Part shown: positions 1-9,476 of the stretch, piece by piece
How the letters are laid out: each line of letters opens with the position of its first letter
Position numbering within the stretch: position 1 is the stretch's first letter
Origin: Clostridium algoriphilum
GTDB lineage: Bacteria; Bacillota; Clostridia; Clostridiales; Clostridiaceae
DNA: 64,000 nt
NCBI RefSeq assembly: GCF_020443705.1
Contig: NZ_JAIZZK010000001.1
Span: 372,001-436,000, forward strand
Direction: 5' to 3'
Notes under the pieces: generated by a model
What the model was told of the DNA's origin: nothing
Database searches by the model: none
The model's input: only the letters and a program-made list of their open reading frames with translations
Program-made: the position numbers and the translations under genes

Positions 1-135
1 TTCAGCTGTAAGATGGCTACCTTCACTCTTAATTATTCCATTTAAGATAGCTCTTCTTTGTGGAGTTAGCTTATATCCCTCTTGTTTTAAAGATTCTTTT
101 AAACTCTCAACGCTCTCTGGAGATACTTTTGACAT
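1..135 (-). CDS. fur: Fur-family transcriptional regulator, N-terminal part (cut by window edge)
   Basis: Only the first 45 codons lie in the window; the gene runs off the left edge. The translation contains YKLTPQRRAILNGI, the first helix of the winged-helix DNA-binding domain of the Fur/PerR/Zur family. The ATG (133-135) follows an AAGGGG ribosome site by about 8 bases. It sits downstream of DUF1292 in the usual clostridial order alaS-ireB-ruvX-DUF1292-fur. The metal-binding residues lie outside the window, so Fur, PerR and Zur cannot be told apart. Confidence 0.85.
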   Translation of the reverse strand, partial: MSKVSPESVESLKESLKQEGYKLTPQRRAILNGIIKSEGSHLTAE

Positions 136-199
136 ATATATACCCCTTTTCTGCAACTATCATTTGACAAATCATTGTAAACATATTCACTATAGGTAT

Positions 200-243
200 A
201 GTGTAATACTTTATTGAAATATTGTCAATTGATAATCATTTAG
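200..243 (-). promoter_or_regulatory. Candidate promoter and Fur-type operator upstream of the Fur-family gene
   Basis: On the minus strand TTGACA (223-228) is followed after 17 bases by TACACT (200-205), a reasonable sigma-A promoter. The bases just upstream read TGATTATCAATTGAC, which resembles half of a Fur/PerR 7-1-7 box and overlaps the -35. Autoregulation is an inference; the box is imperfect. Confidence 0.4.
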
Positions 244-289
244 TTTTAAGAAAACAGGCTGAGTGGTTTGAATTTCTGTTAAAGTTAAT

Positions 290-547
290 TTAGATCTCAT
301 CAGAAGAAATCGCATCATAAGCTTCCGAAATCATTTCAAACTCTTCATCCTCTTCGATTGTAACTAAAATATCGTTACCCTCTGCATCCTTATCTATTCT
401 TAGTGCGATTGCATCAATGTCCTCTTCTCCAGTTGGCGCAACTATGACATATTCCTTGTCTTCAATATCCAATTTTGTTAATACATCAAATTCAATTTCT
501 TTACCCTCTTCGTCGTATAACATGATAGTTTCAACATTATTATCCAT
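290..547 (-). CDS. DUF1292 family protein
   Basis: Small acidic protein of 85 residues. The N-terminal half (ETIMLYDEEGKEIEFDVL, then EYVIVAP) and the acidic C-terminal tail match the DUF1292 family found beside ruvX and ireB in Firmicutes. Function is unknown. The start is set at the ATG at 545-547 because AAGGAG (556-561) lies 8 bases upstream; a TTG 18 bases further out has no ribosome site. It is the third gene of the ireB-ruvX-DUF1292 cluster. Confidence 0.85.
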   Translation of the reverse strand: MDNNVETIMLYDEEGKEIEFDVLTKLDIEDKEYVIVAPTGEEDIDAIALRIDKDAEGNDILVTIEEDEEFEMISEAYDAISSDEI

Positions 548-610
548 TTTATTTTCTCCTTTCAAATTATAATATCTCCATTTAGATTACATATTATGTA
601 AAAATAAATT

Positions 611-1030
611 TTATAAACGTGTACCTAAGCTATCTAAATATCCTTGCAAAATGAATGTAGCAGCAATTTTATCTACAATCTTTTTTCTTTTTGATCTAGA
701 CAAATCTCCCTCTAACATCACTCTATTAGCAGCTACTGTAGTTAATCTTTCGTCCCACATTTTTATTGGCAGATTCAAGGTTTCCTTAAGTTTCTCACAA
801 AAGCGTTGAACCTTTTCTCCTTGTGGTCCTATAGTACCATTCATATTTTTGGGAAGACCAGATACAAAACTTTCTACATTGTACTGTTTACATATTTTAT
901 CAATTTCTTCTATATCTAAAACTATGCTTTTTCTTTTAATTGTTGTAATGCCTTGTGCTGTTAATCCTAAAGGATCACATACAGCTATCCCTATTGTTCT
1001 GTCTCCAATATCTAAACCTAATATTCTCAT
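611..1030 (-). CDS. ruvX: RuvX/YqgF family nuclease (pre-16S rRNA processing / Holliday junction resolvase-like)
   Basis: RNase H-fold protein of 139 residues. The family matures the 5' end of 16S rRNA in E. coli and was first proposed as a Holliday junction resolvase. The sequence shows [10 protein letters not shown] (about 5-14) with catalytic Asp7, the WDERLT segment (92-97) and a late Asp (about 120) in KIVDKIAA. The start ATG at 1028-1030 lies 7 bases after CTCCTTT (AAAGGAG on the coding strand); an in-frame ATG two codons upstream is too close to that site. A terminator hairpin separates it from ireB, so it may have its own promoter. Confidence 0.93.
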   Translation of the reverse strand: MRILGLDIGDRTIGIAVCDPLGLTAQGITTIKRKSIVLDIEEIDKICKQYNVESFVSGLPKNMNGTIGPQGEKVQRFCEKLKETLNLPIKMWDERLTTVAANRVMLEGDLSRSKRKKIVDKIAATFILQGYLDSLGTRL

Positions 1031-1075
1031 GTGCATACTCCTTTAATAATAGCCTGATTCCAGCACTATAGTCAA

Positions 1076-1110
1076 AAAATAAAATGCCCCTATGGGCATT
1101 TTATTTTTTT
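1076..1110. terminator. Bidirectional intrinsic terminator between ireB and ruvX
   Basis: Nine-bp stem AAAATGCCC/GGGCATTTT (1081-1089/1094-1102), with A-rich flank on the left and ATTTTTTT on the right, so it can act on either strand. It overlaps the ireB stop codon. Confidence 0.8.
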
Positions 1111-1358
1111 ATGTCTAGATAAGATTTCAAGACTTCTTCAAGTATTTCATCTCTCTCTAGCTTTCTTACTAACGCTCTTGCTCCATTGTAGTTCGTTATA
1201 TATGTTGGATCTCCAGAAATTAAATATCCTACCATTTGATTTACTGGGTTATACCCCTTTTTTATAAGTGAATTATATACGTCAGTCAATATAGTTTTTG
1301 TTAAATCTTTTTTATCTTTTACAAAATCAAATTGGACTGTATTTTGATTAATATCCAT
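1101..1358 (-). CDS. ireB: IreB family regulatory phosphoprotein (UPF0297/DUF965)
   Basis: An 85-residue protein of the IreB/UPF0297 family, which in Enterococcus is a substrate of the PASTA Ser/Thr kinase IreK and modulates cephalosporin tolerance. Family features seen: N-terminal NQNTVQFDF and the central [20 protein letters not shown] plus [15 protein letters not shown] threonine near the N-terminus (Thr7) is available for phosphorylation; that role here is inferred. The ATG at 1356-1358 is chosen because AAGGGG lies 8 bases upstream; the GTG three codons earlier lacks a site. Confidence 0.92.
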   Translation of the reverse strand: MDINQNTVQFDFVKDKKDLTKTILTDVYNSLIKKGYNPVNQMVGYLISGDPTYITNYNGARALVRKLERDEILEEVLKSYLDIKK

Positions 1359-1539
1359 TCTATACACCCCTTCCCTTATAATACGATGATCACTGTAATT
1401 TATCCTACTTAAGTATATTTGGAAATTACTTGGTAATATAGTACGTCTTTTATTACAAAAAAATCCATAATTACATACTAACGATAATACAATTACTTCT
1501 TACTACTTATATTATAAAACAACTATTACAAAAAGTATA

Positions 1540-4185
1540 CTATTTTACTAATCTTTCAATTATAGAACATACATTATCTATTGCTTTATCCAATTTTTCT
1601 GGAAGTTTCCCACCTGCTTCTGCCATATCAGGTCTACCTCCACCGCCGCCTCCAGCTATTTTAGCAACTTCTTTAATTATTTTTCCACAGTGTATGCCTT
1701 TATCTGTAGCAGATTTAGATGCCATTGCGACAAATTGTACTTTTTCATTTATGTTGCTTCCAAGTACCACTACACCATCACCAAGTTTATCACGAAGTTT
1801 GTCAGCTAAATTTCTCAAAGCATCCACGTCCATATCTCTCACTGTTCCGCAAATTACCTTTACACCTTTAACCTCTTTAATATTATCTAACATTTCATCA
1901 ACTGAAGAACTAGCTAATTTACCTTTTAGTAACATTATTTCCTTTTCTTTATCTTTTAATTCATCTAATTGCATTTGCAATTTATTTATTATATCTTTTT
2001 CTGAACATTTTAATGCATTAGATATACCTTTTAATAGATCATTTTTATCTTCTACATATTTTATATATTCACTACCTGTTATAGCCTCAATTCTTCTAAC
2101 TCCTGCAGCTACTCCTGCTTCGGATAAAATTTTAAATAACCCTATTTCCCCTGAGTTTTTAACATGAGTACCACCACATAATTCTTTGCTATACTCGCCA
2201 ACAGATACAACTCTAACATCATTTTGATACTTTGCATCAAATAAAGCTATAGCTCCGGTTTCCTTAGCCTTATCTATGGTCATTACATTAGTATCAACCC
2301 TGCAAGCTTTCATAATATTGTCATTTACGTCTCGTTGAACTTTAGTGATTTCTTCATCTGTTAGTGCAGAAAAATGAGTAAAATCAAACCTTAATTTATC
2401 CTCTTTTACATAAGAGCCTGATTGATGCACATGCTCACCTAAAACTGTTATTAATGCTTCTTGCAGCATGTGAGTTGCAGTATGATTTTTACAAATGGCA
2501 GATCTTCTATCCTCATCAACCTTAAGGGTTACTAATTCATCTACTAGCAATGTTCCCTCAATTATTTCAACAAAATGTACAACTTTGCCTGATGCATTCA
2601 TCTTACAATCTAAAACTTCTGCCATAAAGTTACTGTTAAAAATTGTTCCAGTATCTCCTATTTGGCCGCCCATTTCAGCATAAAAAGGTGTGACTCCGGT
2701 TACAATAATTCCTTTTTCTCCCTTAGATAGTTCTTTAACAAGTTCCTCACCATTAATTAATATTAATGCCTTAGATTGCAACAAAGTTTTATCATAACCA
2801 TCAAACTTTGTTTCTATCTCTTTAGGTATTAAATTAAGTACATTATCTCCACTCCCCATATAATTTGACTGTCCTCTAGCATCTCTTGCTCTTTGTCTTT
2901 GGCTTTGCATTTCCATATTAAATTTTTCTAAATCAATTTTTATACCTGCATCCTGTAATATTTCTTCCGTAAGTTCATATGGAAAACCATATGTATCATA
3001 TAACTTAAAAGCTTTTTCTCCACTTAAAATTTTATCGTCGTTACTTTCAAGCTCTTCTATATAAACTTTTAATATATCCATACCTGAATCTAAAGTCTCT
3101 AAAAATCTTTCTTCTTCAATTTTTATAACTTTTTTAATATAAGATTCTTTTTCTTTTAATTCTGGATATGCTTTAAATGAATTTTTAATAACAGTATTGC
3201 AAAGCTCACTTAAAAAAACATTCTTAATTCCAAGTAGTCTACCGTGCCTTGCTGCCCGTCTAATTAGCCTCCTAAGGACATACCCTCTACCCTCATTAGA
3301 TGGAAGTACACCATCACTTATCATAAATGTTGTGCTTCTAACATGATCAGTTATTATTTTTAATGATATATCCTCAGTGATACTTTCACCACATTTTACA
3401 CCTGAAACTCTTGAAACTTCTTGTAGAATGTTGTTTATAGTGTCTATTTCAAAGATACTGTCTGTTCTCTGCATTATGGCAGCTATTCTCTCAAGCCCCA
3501 TACCTGTATCTATGTTTGGATTCTTTAACTTATTGTAATTACCTTCTGCGTCCTTATCAAATTGAGTAAATACTAAATTCCAAAATTCTATTACTCTATC
3601 TTCATTGCCTGCTTTAATAAATTCTTCCTTAGTTTTTATTTGCCCAAGTTCTACAAACCGATCATAGTGTAGCTCTGAACTTGGTCCACAAGGTCCTTGG
3701 CCTATTTCCCAAAAATTATCTTCTTTTCCCAACCTAAAAATACGGGAAGGATCAATGTCAGTTTTTTTACTCCAGACATTAAAAGCTTCATCATCTTCTA
3801 AATATACAGTTATGTACAAACTTTCTTTTGGGATATTTAAAACCTCTGTTACATATTCATAAGCCCATGGAATAACCTCATTTTTAAAGTAATCACCAAA
3901 AGAGAAGTTACCAAGCATTTCAAAGAAAGTACCATGTCTTGAAGTCTTCCCTACATTTTCAATATCTCCGGTTCTAATACACTTTTGACAATTAGTTATT
4001 CTAGTATTAGGTGGTGTTTGAATTCCTGTAAAATATGGTTTAAGTGGTTGCATGCCGGCATTTACAAGTAATAAACTACTGTCATTCTTAGGTACTAGTG
4101 GAAAACTCTCTAGTCTAAGATGTCCTTTACTTTCAAAAAACTTTAGAAAGGATTCCCTAATTTCATTTAACCCTAATTTCTCCAT
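1540..4185 (-). CDS. alaS: Alanyl-tRNA synthetase
   Basis: Charges tRNA-Ala; 881 residues, the normal full length. The class II catalytic domain is at the N-terminus ([12 protein letters not shown], motif 2 around [19 protein letters not shown], motif 3 around [10 protein letters not shown]). The editing domain carries the zinc-binding HTATH (about residue 566) and CGGTH (about 669). The C-terminal C-Ala domain ends in a glycine-rich [15 protein letters not shown] segment (about 843). An Ala-specific T-box leader precedes it, so expression should rise when tRNA-Ala is uncharged. Start ATG follows a GGAGGAGATATT site. Confidence 0.98.
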   Translation of the reverse strand: MEKLGLNEIRESFLKFFESKGHLRLESFPLVPKNDSSLLLVNAGMQPLKPYFTGIQTPPNTRITNCQKCIRTGDIENVGKTSRHGTFFEMLGNFSFGDYFKNEVIPWAYEYVTEVLNIPKESLYITVYLEDDEAFNVWSKKTDIDPSRIFRLGKEDNFWEIGQGPCGPSSELHYDRFVELGQIKTKEEFIKAGNEDRVIEFWNLVFTQFDKDAEGNYNKLKNPNIDTGMGLERIAAIMQRTDSIFEIDTINNILQEVSRVSGVKCGESITEDISLKIITDHVRSTTFMISDGVLPSNEGRGYVLRRLIRRAARHGRLLGIKNVFLSELCNTVIKNSFKAYPELKEKESYIKKVIKIEEERFLETLDSGMDILKVYIEELESNDDKILSGEKAFKLYDTYGFPYELTEEILQDAGIKIDLEKFNMEMQSQRQRARDARGQSNYMGSGDNVLNLIPKEIETKFDGYDKTLLQSKALILINGEELVKELSKGEKGIIVTGVTPFYAEMGGQIGDTGTIFNSNFMAEVLDCKMNASGKVVHFVEIIEGTLLVDELVTLKVDEDRRSAICKNHTATHMLQEALITVLGEHVHQSGSYVKEDKLRFDFTHFSALTDEEITKVQRDVNDNIMKACRVDTNVMTIDKAKETGAIALFDAKYQNDVRVVSVGEYSKELCGGTHVKNSGEIGLFKILSEAGVAAGVRRIEAITGSEYIKYVEDKNDLLKGISNALKCSEKDIINKLQMQLDELKDKEKEIMLLKGKLASSSVDEMLDNIKEVKGVKVICGTVRDMDVDALRNLADKLRDKLGDGVVVLGSNINEKVQFVAMASKSATDKGIHCGKIIKEVAKIAGGGGGGRPDMAEAGGKLPEKLDKAIDNVCSIIERLVK

Positions 4186-4217
4186 AATATCTCCTCCGAT
4201 TAATTATAATGCTTAAA

Positions 4218-4425
4218 TATAAAAAAAACTTCACTCCCCTAAAGCAAGGGACGAAAGTTTTCCGCGTTACCACCCTAATTATACCACTTCATAATTAAAA
4301 GAAATTAATTACTTAGTGGTATCTCTCATCTACATAAGGTTCAAAGACAGCTTCAATATATTTATCAAGAAGTTTTCACCATCCACTTCCTCTCTAAATG
4401 ATTAAATATATTTAATAATTCTTAT
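4218..4425 (-). promoter_or_regulatory. T-box riboswitch (Ala) of alaS
   Basis: On the minus strand the conserved T-box AGGGTGGTAACGCGG lies at about 4261-4275. It is followed by a terminator hairpin (GTCCCTTGCTTTAGGGG) and a T-run at 4220-4228. Upstream a stem I region contains AGAGAGGAAG and a specifier loop with GAAGCTGTC, giving the Ala codon GCT. Uncharged tRNA-Ala should stabilise the antiterminator. A TATACT hexamer near 4451 could be the -10. Confidence 0.95.
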
Positions 4426-4500
4426 CATTACCTAATATTAACCTATACTTATAAAGTATAGCACATTTTTCCTTAATATTTCTATATATATGACTTATAA

Positions 4501-5529
4501 TCAAAATAAATAATAATTTATGTCCTCATATATAACTTTAAAGACTACCCCAAGCGGTACTGCAAGAATCATTCCTAAAATCCCACCAACCTTCCCTCCA
4601 ATGGTTAATAACAGTATTACTGTTAACGGATGCATACTTATGCTTTCTCCAATTATTTTTGGGGACAATATGCTTCCCTCAATTTGTTGAAGTGCAAAAA
4701 CCCACATTGCTGTATATAAAGCTATTTTTGGAGAAGCTAAGAGGCCTATCAAAATTATAGGTATAATACCAAATATAGGCCCAAAATATGGAATTATATT
4801 AAAAATTCCATTTATTAAGGAAAGTATTAGAGGAAAATCAATTTTCATAAAAATTAATATGAAAAAGGTTGCGATTGTTATAATTCCACATAAAATAAGT
4901 TGACTTATGATATATCTCCCTAGTACCTTATCAATGTCCTCAATAATTTTTTTTATTATATTTCTACTTTCTGGGGGGAAAACTATTAATGTCTTATTGA
5001 TCATGTTTTCGCTATCGCATAAAAAGTAATATATTATTAGTGGCGCAACCATATAAGTTAATAAATTTTCACCAAGGCCCATAATAGAATCAAATATTTT
5101 GTTAAATATTACAAGTATCTGAACATTAGCCTTATGGTATATGGTATTTATAACACTACTCATAACTTCGTTTGAACTTAATACTTTTATTTTCATATTT
5201 GCATTAATTAGATATTTTCCCAAATCATTTATTGCCTTATTTATGTGCAAGCTTTCTCTAAATATTGATGGAATTACTACAACAAATGTTAACAAAATTA
5301 AACATAATAACCCGATTATTATTAAAGAAGCGGCAGCTTTTTTATTGATTCCTTTTTTAATTAAAAGCATATATAGTGGTTTTAGTATATATGAGACAAT
5401 GAATGATATAAACACTAAATTCACCAATTGTTTAACTATAGGTATCTTTATTGCAACAGATAAAATTAAAGCAAAAATAAAAATGATTATAATAGTAATA
5501 ATTAATTTTTTTGTATTAATTTTTTTCAT
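4501..5529 (-). CDS. AI-2E family transporter (putative membrane permease)
   Basis: Integral membrane protein of 342 residues with about 7-8 hydrophobic segments. The family signature is in the C-terminal half: NGIFNIIPYFGPIFGIIP and the later GESISMHPLTVILLLTIGG. The family (PF01594) includes TqsA and YdiK of E. coli; substrates are mostly unproven, and AI-2 export should not be assumed. It overlaps the upstream PRC-barrel gene by 14 bases, so the two are probably co-translated. A second family member lies at 45023-46063. Confidence 0.88.
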   Translation of the reverse strand: MKKINTKKLIITIIIIFIFALILSVAIKIPIVKQLVNLVFISFIVSYILKPLYMLLIKKGINKKAAASLIIIGLLCLILLTFVVVIPSIFRESLHINKAINDLGKYLINANMKIKVLSSNEVMSSVINTIYHKANVQILVIFNKIFDSIMGLGENLLTYMVAPLIIYYFLCDSENMINKTLIVFPPESRNIIKKIIEDIDKVLGRYIISQLILCGIITIATFFILIFMKIDFPLILSLINGIFNIIPYFGPIFGIIPIILIGLLASPKIALYTAMWVFALQQIEGSILSPKIIGESISMHPLTVILLLTIGGKVGGILGMILAVPLGVVFKVIYEDINYYLF

Positions 5530-6022
5530 TTGCTTTTCCCTCTACAAAAAAGTTATGTGCCATACTTTTAAAACTATATTCATTGCAACTTGAAATATAG
5601 AGAAGATTTTCTTCTCCCAGTATAAGTTCATTAATTAACATTATTCTTTTTCCTCTAAGCAAGTTTGTAATAAACCCAGAAGATACTATGACTCCTTTTA
5701 TATCAAAAGAATCATATGTAAAAGTAATGTCCTCAACCATTCCAAATACATTCCTGCTTTTATCTATTACATCCATATTAATAAAGCTATGCAGACATAA
5801 ATATTTATTCTTTTCCACTTTTTTAACTACCATATGTTTATTAAAGTATACAATGTCTTCTTTTAATACGCTTAAATTTTTATGAAAGAATTTATAGGGT
5901 GATATTACAAAACCAATTACCTTCCCTTTGTTGAAATCTATTAGCAAGTCTCTAATAAAACCAATTTTTTTACCTTCTACACTTACAACATCCATAAATA
6001 TAAAATCTTTACTTTTAAACAT
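5516..6022 (-). CDS. PRC-barrel domain protein
   Basis: A 168-residue soluble protein. The N-terminal region (FMDVVSVEGKKIGFIRDLLIDFNKGKV split over two strands) and a second copy (MDVIDKSRNVFGMVEDITF) each fit a PRC-barrel, a small beta fold found in RimM, photosynthetic reaction centres and YlmC/YmxH-type Firmicute proteins. Function here is unknown. The 14-base overlap with the AI-2E transporter gene suggests a coupled role. Start ATG follows TAGGAGATAAT. Confidence 0.75.
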   Translation of the reverse strand: MFKSKDFIFMDVVSVEGKKIGFIRDLLIDFNKGKVIGFVISPYKFFHKNLSVLKEDIVYFNKHMVVKKVEKNKYLCLHSFINMDVIDKSRNVFGMVEDITFTYDSFDIKGVIVSSGFITNLLRGKRIMLINELILGEENLLYISSCNEYSFKSMAHNFFVEGKANEKN

Positions 6023-6203
6023 ATTATCTCCTAGATGAAAACTATTTTATTATTTTAGTTATAATTATGTTTTCCAAATAATCTAATAATTATTACAAAA
6101 ACAAAGATTAATGTTGAATATATATGTTTTAAATAGTATAGTTGTTTATGGATTTTAATTTTAACAATATTTACATTTTGTTAAAGAGGCGGTGAAATTT
6201 TTA

Positions 6204-7412
6204 ATGAATAAATTAATTATAAGCATACTATTGTTTTTGGGTTTGTTTTTAACTGGATGTAATGCAACAAATTCAAGTCGCAGTTCTAAAAGTGTGGTTC
6301 ATAAACCGCAAATTAAAAGGATTGATGCAGTGCAAAACAAAATAAATACTATGAGTTTAGATGAAAAAATTGGGCAACTAGTAATTGTGGGACTTGATGG
6401 CTTTGCAATGAATAATAACATAAATAATCTGATTAAAGAGCATAAGGTTGGTGGTGTTATTTTATTTAGTACAAATGTAGATAATTCCAGTCAGCTAGTT
6501 AAACTAACTAATTCACTAAAAGCCACTAATCATCAAAACAAAACTCCTTTATTTATATCTGTAGATGAGGAGGGTGGACAAGTATCAAGGATGCCAAGTG
6601 AAATCAAGAATATTCCATCCAATAAAATTATAGGAAAAAAGAATAATAGTAATTTAAGTTACAAGATTGGAAATATAATTGGAGAAGAGCTAAAAATATT
6701 TGGGTTTAACATGGATTTTGCTCCTGTCCTAGATATAAATAGTAATATTAATAATCCTGTAATTGGAGACAGAGCATTTGGGAATAATCCAAGCATTGTA
6801 AAAAAATTAGGCATTAAAACAATGGAAGGTATGCAAGATAACAAAATAATTCCTGTTGTAAAACACTTTCCTGGACATGGAGACACTTCAGTAGATTCTC
6901 ATGTAGGGCTTCCCATAGTGAATAAAGATCTAACAAAACTAAATAATTTTGAACTGACACCTTTTAAAGAAGCTATAAAGAATAATGTAGATGCTATTAT
7001 GGTGTCTCATATCTTACTTAACAAAATAGATGCTAATTATCCTGCGAGTATGTCAAAAATTATTATAACTGATATATTAAGAAAATCTTTAAAATTCAAT
7101 GGATTAGTCATTACTGATGATATGACTATGGCTGCCATTATAAAATATAACGACATTGGCGATGCTGCCGTTAAATCTTTTAATGCTGGGAGTGATATTA
7201 TCTTAGTATGCCATGAATATGACAATGAGATCAAAGTAATTAATTCACTAAAAACTGCTGTAAAAAATAAATTGATACCAGAAAAAAGACTGGATGAGAG
7301 CATATATAGAATACTAAAACTCAAAGAAAAATATAATCTTAATAATAATATAAGAAGCTCAATTGATATTAATGCAATAAACGATAAAATAGAAACCACA
7401 TTAAGAAATTAA
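6204..7412 (+). CDS. nagZ: Glycoside hydrolase family 3 beta-N-acetylhexosaminidase, lipoprotein
   Basis: Predicted surface lipoprotein of 402 residues that removes terminal GlcNAc from muropeptides or chitooligosaccharides. The N-terminal signal ends in a lipobox LTGC with Cys19. GH3 signatures: the beta-N-acetylglucosaminidase motif KHFPGHGDTSVDSH (about 218-232), which supplies the catalytic His/Asp dyad, and VITDDMTMAAI (about 300-310), which supplies the nucleophilic Asp. The ribosome site AGGCGGTGA (6188-6196) places the start at ATG 6204; a GTG at 6192 is part of that site and is rejected. Only a single GH3 catalytic domain is present, as in NagZ. Confidence 0.92.
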   Translation: MNKLIISILLFLGLFLTGCNATNSSRSSKSVVHKPQIKRIDAVQNKINTMSLDEKIGQLVIVGLDGFAMNNNINNLIKEHKVGGVILFSTNVDNSSQLVKLTNSLKATNHQNKTPLFISVDEEGGQVSRMPSEIKNIPSNKIIGKKNNSNLSYKIGNIIGEELKIFGFNMDFAPVLDINSNINNPVIGDRAFGNNPSIVKKLGIKTMEGMQDNKIIPVVKHFPGHGDTSVDSHVGLPIVNKDLTKLNNFELTPFKEAIKNNVDAIMVSHILLNKIDANYPASMSKIIITDILRKSLKFNGLVITDDMTMAAIIKYNDIGDAAVKSFNAGSDIILVCHEYDNEIKVINSLKTAVKNKLIPEKRLDESIYRILKLKEKYNLNNNIRSSIDINAINDKIETTLRN

Positions 7413-7452
7413 AAGCAACTACATTGATTAAACCCCAATATAGCTGCTTTCT
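7411..7452. terminator. Terminator-like hairpin between convergent nagZ and iscU2
   Basis: Arms AAAGCAACTA and TAGCTGCTTT pair over 10 positions with one A/C mismatch, with a T-rich stretch after. Lies between convergent genes. Confidence 0.5.
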
Positions 7453-7482
7453 AAATTACTTTAAATTACTTTAAATTACTTT
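7453..7482. repeat. Three tandem copies of a 10-bp unit at the 3' end of iscU2
   Basis: AAATTACTTT occurs three times in a row. The array spans the stop codon of the iscU-like gene, so copy-number change would alter its C-terminus. Confidence 0.85.
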
Positions 7483-7864
7483 CCCAAAGTTCAAGTTTTT
7501 GTAATTTTCTGTAATTATTTATCGCATTGTGTATAGTTTGTTCTGCAAGAACAGAACAATGCTCTTTAATTACTGGCAATCCTTGTAGAGCTTCAATAAC
7601 AGATTTGTTAGTTAGCTTCCATGCCTCTTCGAGTGTTTTTCCCTTTATAAGTTCTGTTGCAATGCTAGAAGATGCGATAGCTGAACCACAACCAAAAGCC
7701 TTAAACTTAACACCAGTTATTATATTACTCTCAACTTTAATATATATCTTCATTATGTCACCACATTTAGGGTCTCCAGCCTCTCCAATACCATTAGCAT
7801 CAATTAATACTCCCATGTTCCTAGGACTGTAAAAATGTTCCATAACCTTATCACTATATATCAT
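7466..7864 (-). CDS. IscU/NifU-like Fe-S cluster scaffold, second copy
   Basis: A 132-residue U-type scaffold on which Fe-S clusters are assembled from sulfur supplied by a cysteine desulfurase. Ligands are intact: Cys34 and Asp36 in PKCGD, Cys59 in FGCGSAIASS, and His102-Cys103 in EHCSVLAE. It closely resembles the iscU at 9046-9474 (over half the residues match by eye), with mnmA between them. The start is the ATG at 7862-7864 after AAAGGAG; a longer frame opens seven codons earlier without a site. A 10-bp stem upstream may separate it from mnmA transcription. Confidence 0.9.
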   Translation of the reverse strand: MIYSDKVMEHFYSPRNMGVLIDANGIGEAGDPKCGDIMKIYIKVESNIITGVKFKAFGCGSAIASSSIATELIKGKTLEEAWKLTNKSVIEALQGLPVIKEHCSVLAEQTIHNAINNYRKLQKLELWESNLK

Positions 7865-7889
7865 AATTTTGCTCCTTTCTTTCAAAATA

Positions 7890-7926
7890 CAGAGGGATAC
7901 CTAGTCTTTAACAAGATATCCCTCTG
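7890..7926 (-). terminator. Stem-loop between mnmA and iscU2
   Basis: Perfect 10-bp stem CAGAGGGATA/TATCCCTCTG with a 17-base loop, followed on the minus strand by TATTTTG. A partial terminator or mRNA processing site are both possible; the T-run is weak. Confidence 0.6.
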
Positions 7927-7959
7927 CCTAAATAATCTACCAAAGTAGCTTTATTGTAT

Positions 7960-9036
7960 TTATAAAATTTTCTCAATAATTCCCCCACCAACTACTAAGT
8001 TTTCTATATAGAAAACCACTGATTGGCCTTTTGTAATAGCCCTTTGTTTCTCATCAAAAATAACCTTTACTCTATCATTTTCTATAGGAACTAAAGTAGC
8101 TAATTGAGGTTTTGCAGAATATCTGATTTTAGCTGTTACTCTTAAACTTGAAGGAAGTTTATCAAATAAGATAAAATTCAAATCTTTTGCTATAAGCCCA
8201 GTTTTAAAAATATCTTCTTCGTCACCTATTATCACTTGGTTTGTTATAGGATTAATGTCATTGACAAAAACGGGTTTGCCTATTGCTATACCTAATCCTT
8301 TTCTTTGTCCTATAGTATAGTATACAATCCCTTTGTGTGTTCCCATGACTTTACCCTGCTTGTCAACAAATTTTCCTGGCTTTATGTCACGACCACTATA
8401 CTTCTTAATATAAGCTCCATGGTCATTATCAGGTATAAAACAAATTTCTTGGCTATCTCTTTTTTTAAAGACTTCTAATCCAATTCGCTCTGCTATTTTA
8501 CGTATTTCAGGTTTAGAATAATCTCCACAAGGCATTAGAGTATGTTTTAATTGTTCTTGATTCAAGGTATACAAGGCATAAGTTTGATCTTTTTTATCAT
8601 CTTCTGATTTTTTAAGTACATATCTCTCTTCTTGTTTTTCAATTTTAGCATAATGCCCTGTAGCTATATAATCAGCACCAAGGGCCTTAGCTTTCCTTAA
8701 AAATTCTTTAAACTTTATTGTCTTATTGCAAACAATACATGGATTTGGCGTTCTGCCTTCCATATATTCATCAATAAAGTTATCAATAACATTTGTTTTA
8801 AATACATCTTTAAAATTCATAACATAAAAAGGTATATCTAATACATCTGCAACGCGTCTTGCGTCGTTTGCGGCTGAAATAGAACAACACCCGCCTTCAT
8901 TTTCTTCATAATCAGGATTATCCGGAGATAGCTTCATCATAATTCCTATAACTTCATATCCTTTCTCTTTCAAAAGATATGCAGCTACAGAGCTATCTAC
9001 TCCACCACTCATTCCAATAACTACTTTTTTTTTCAT
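7960..9036 (-). CDS. mnmA: tRNA-specific 2-thiouridylase MnmA
   Basis: Makes 2-thiouridine at U34 of Lys, Glu and Gln tRNAs using ATP and a persulfide relay. The 358 residues carry the PP-loop GMSGGVDSS (8-16), the nucleophile Cys100 and Cys103 in NPCIVC, and Cys199 in SQEICF, which forms the persulfide. Internal TGHYA and C-terminal [11 protein letters not shown] are family segments. It begins 9 bases after iscU, in the order iscR-iscS-iscU-mnmA, which links the desulfurase directly to tRNA thiolation. The ATG follows AGGTGATATAA. Confidence 0.97.
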   Translation of the reverse strand: MKKKVVIGMSGGVDSSVAAYLLKEKGYEVIGIMMKLSPDNPDYEENEGGCCSISAANDARRVADVLDIPFYVMNFKDVFKTNVIDNFIDEYMEGRTPNPCIVCNKTIKFKEFLRKAKALGADYIATGHYAKIEKQEERYVLKKSEDDKKDQTYALYTLNQEQLKHTLMPCGDYSKPEIRKIAERIGLEVFKKRDSQEICFIPDNDHGAYIKKYSGRDIKPGKFVDKQGKVMGTHKGIVYYTIGQRKGLGIAIGKPVFVNDINPITNQVIIGDEEDIFKTGLIAKDLNFILFDKLPSSLRVTAKIRYSAKPQLATLVPIENDRVKVIFDEKQRAITKGQSVVFYIENLVVGGGIIEKIL

Positions 9037-9045
9037 TTATATCAC

Positions 9046-9474
9046 CTATTCTTCGTGTACTTCACCATGTATATCGTCATGTTCTTTGTAATTCCATACT
9101 TCTAGCCCAGCTTTAGTTCTGTAGTCATTAATTGCTATGTGGATAGCCTCTTCAGCGAGTACCGAGCAATGCATCTTTATTGCTGGAAGCCCGTCTAAAG
9201 CCTCAGCTACAGCTTTATTTGTTAATGTCCATGCATCATCTATAGATTTACCCTTAATAAGTTCTGTCGCCATACTTGAAGATGCTATTGCTGATCCGCA
9301 ACCGAAAGTTTTAAATTTTGCATCTACGACTATATTATCTTTTACTTTTAGATAAACCTTCATAATGTCACCACATTTAGCATTCCCAACTTCACCAATT
9401 CCGTCAGCATCAGGAATTTCGCCTACATTTCTTGGATTTGTAAAATGGTCCATAACTTTTTCACTATACATCAT
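9046..9474 (-). CDS. iscU: Fe-S cluster assembly scaffold IscU/NifU-like
   Basis: A 142-residue U-type scaffold with Cys34/Asp36 (AKCGD), Cys59 (FGCGSAIASSS) and His102-Cys103 (MHCSVLAEEA). It starts 2 bases after the iscS stop, so desulfurase and scaffold are translationally coupled. Compared with the second copy downstream, it has a longer acidic, His-containing C-terminal tail. Two adjacent ATG codons open the frame; either could serve. Confidence 0.95.
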   Translation of the reverse strand: MMYSEKVMDHFTNPRNVGEIPDADGIGEVGNAKCGDIMKVYLKVKDNIVVDAKFKTFGCGSAIASSSMATELIKGKSIDDAWTLTNKAVAEALDGLPAIKMHCSVLAEEAIHIAINDYRTKAGLEVWNYKEHDDIHGEVHEE

Positions 9475-9476
9475 AA

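Noticed and set aside
1694-2167. Plus-strand frame of 157 codons inside alaS
   Set aside because: It is antisense to a well-supported alaS, lacks a ribosome site and its translation is low-complexity Ser/Leu/Ile, a shadow frame.
4501-5529. AI-2 exporter role for the AI-2E proteins
   Set aside because: Family name only; substrates are unproven for most members and no luxS lies in the window.
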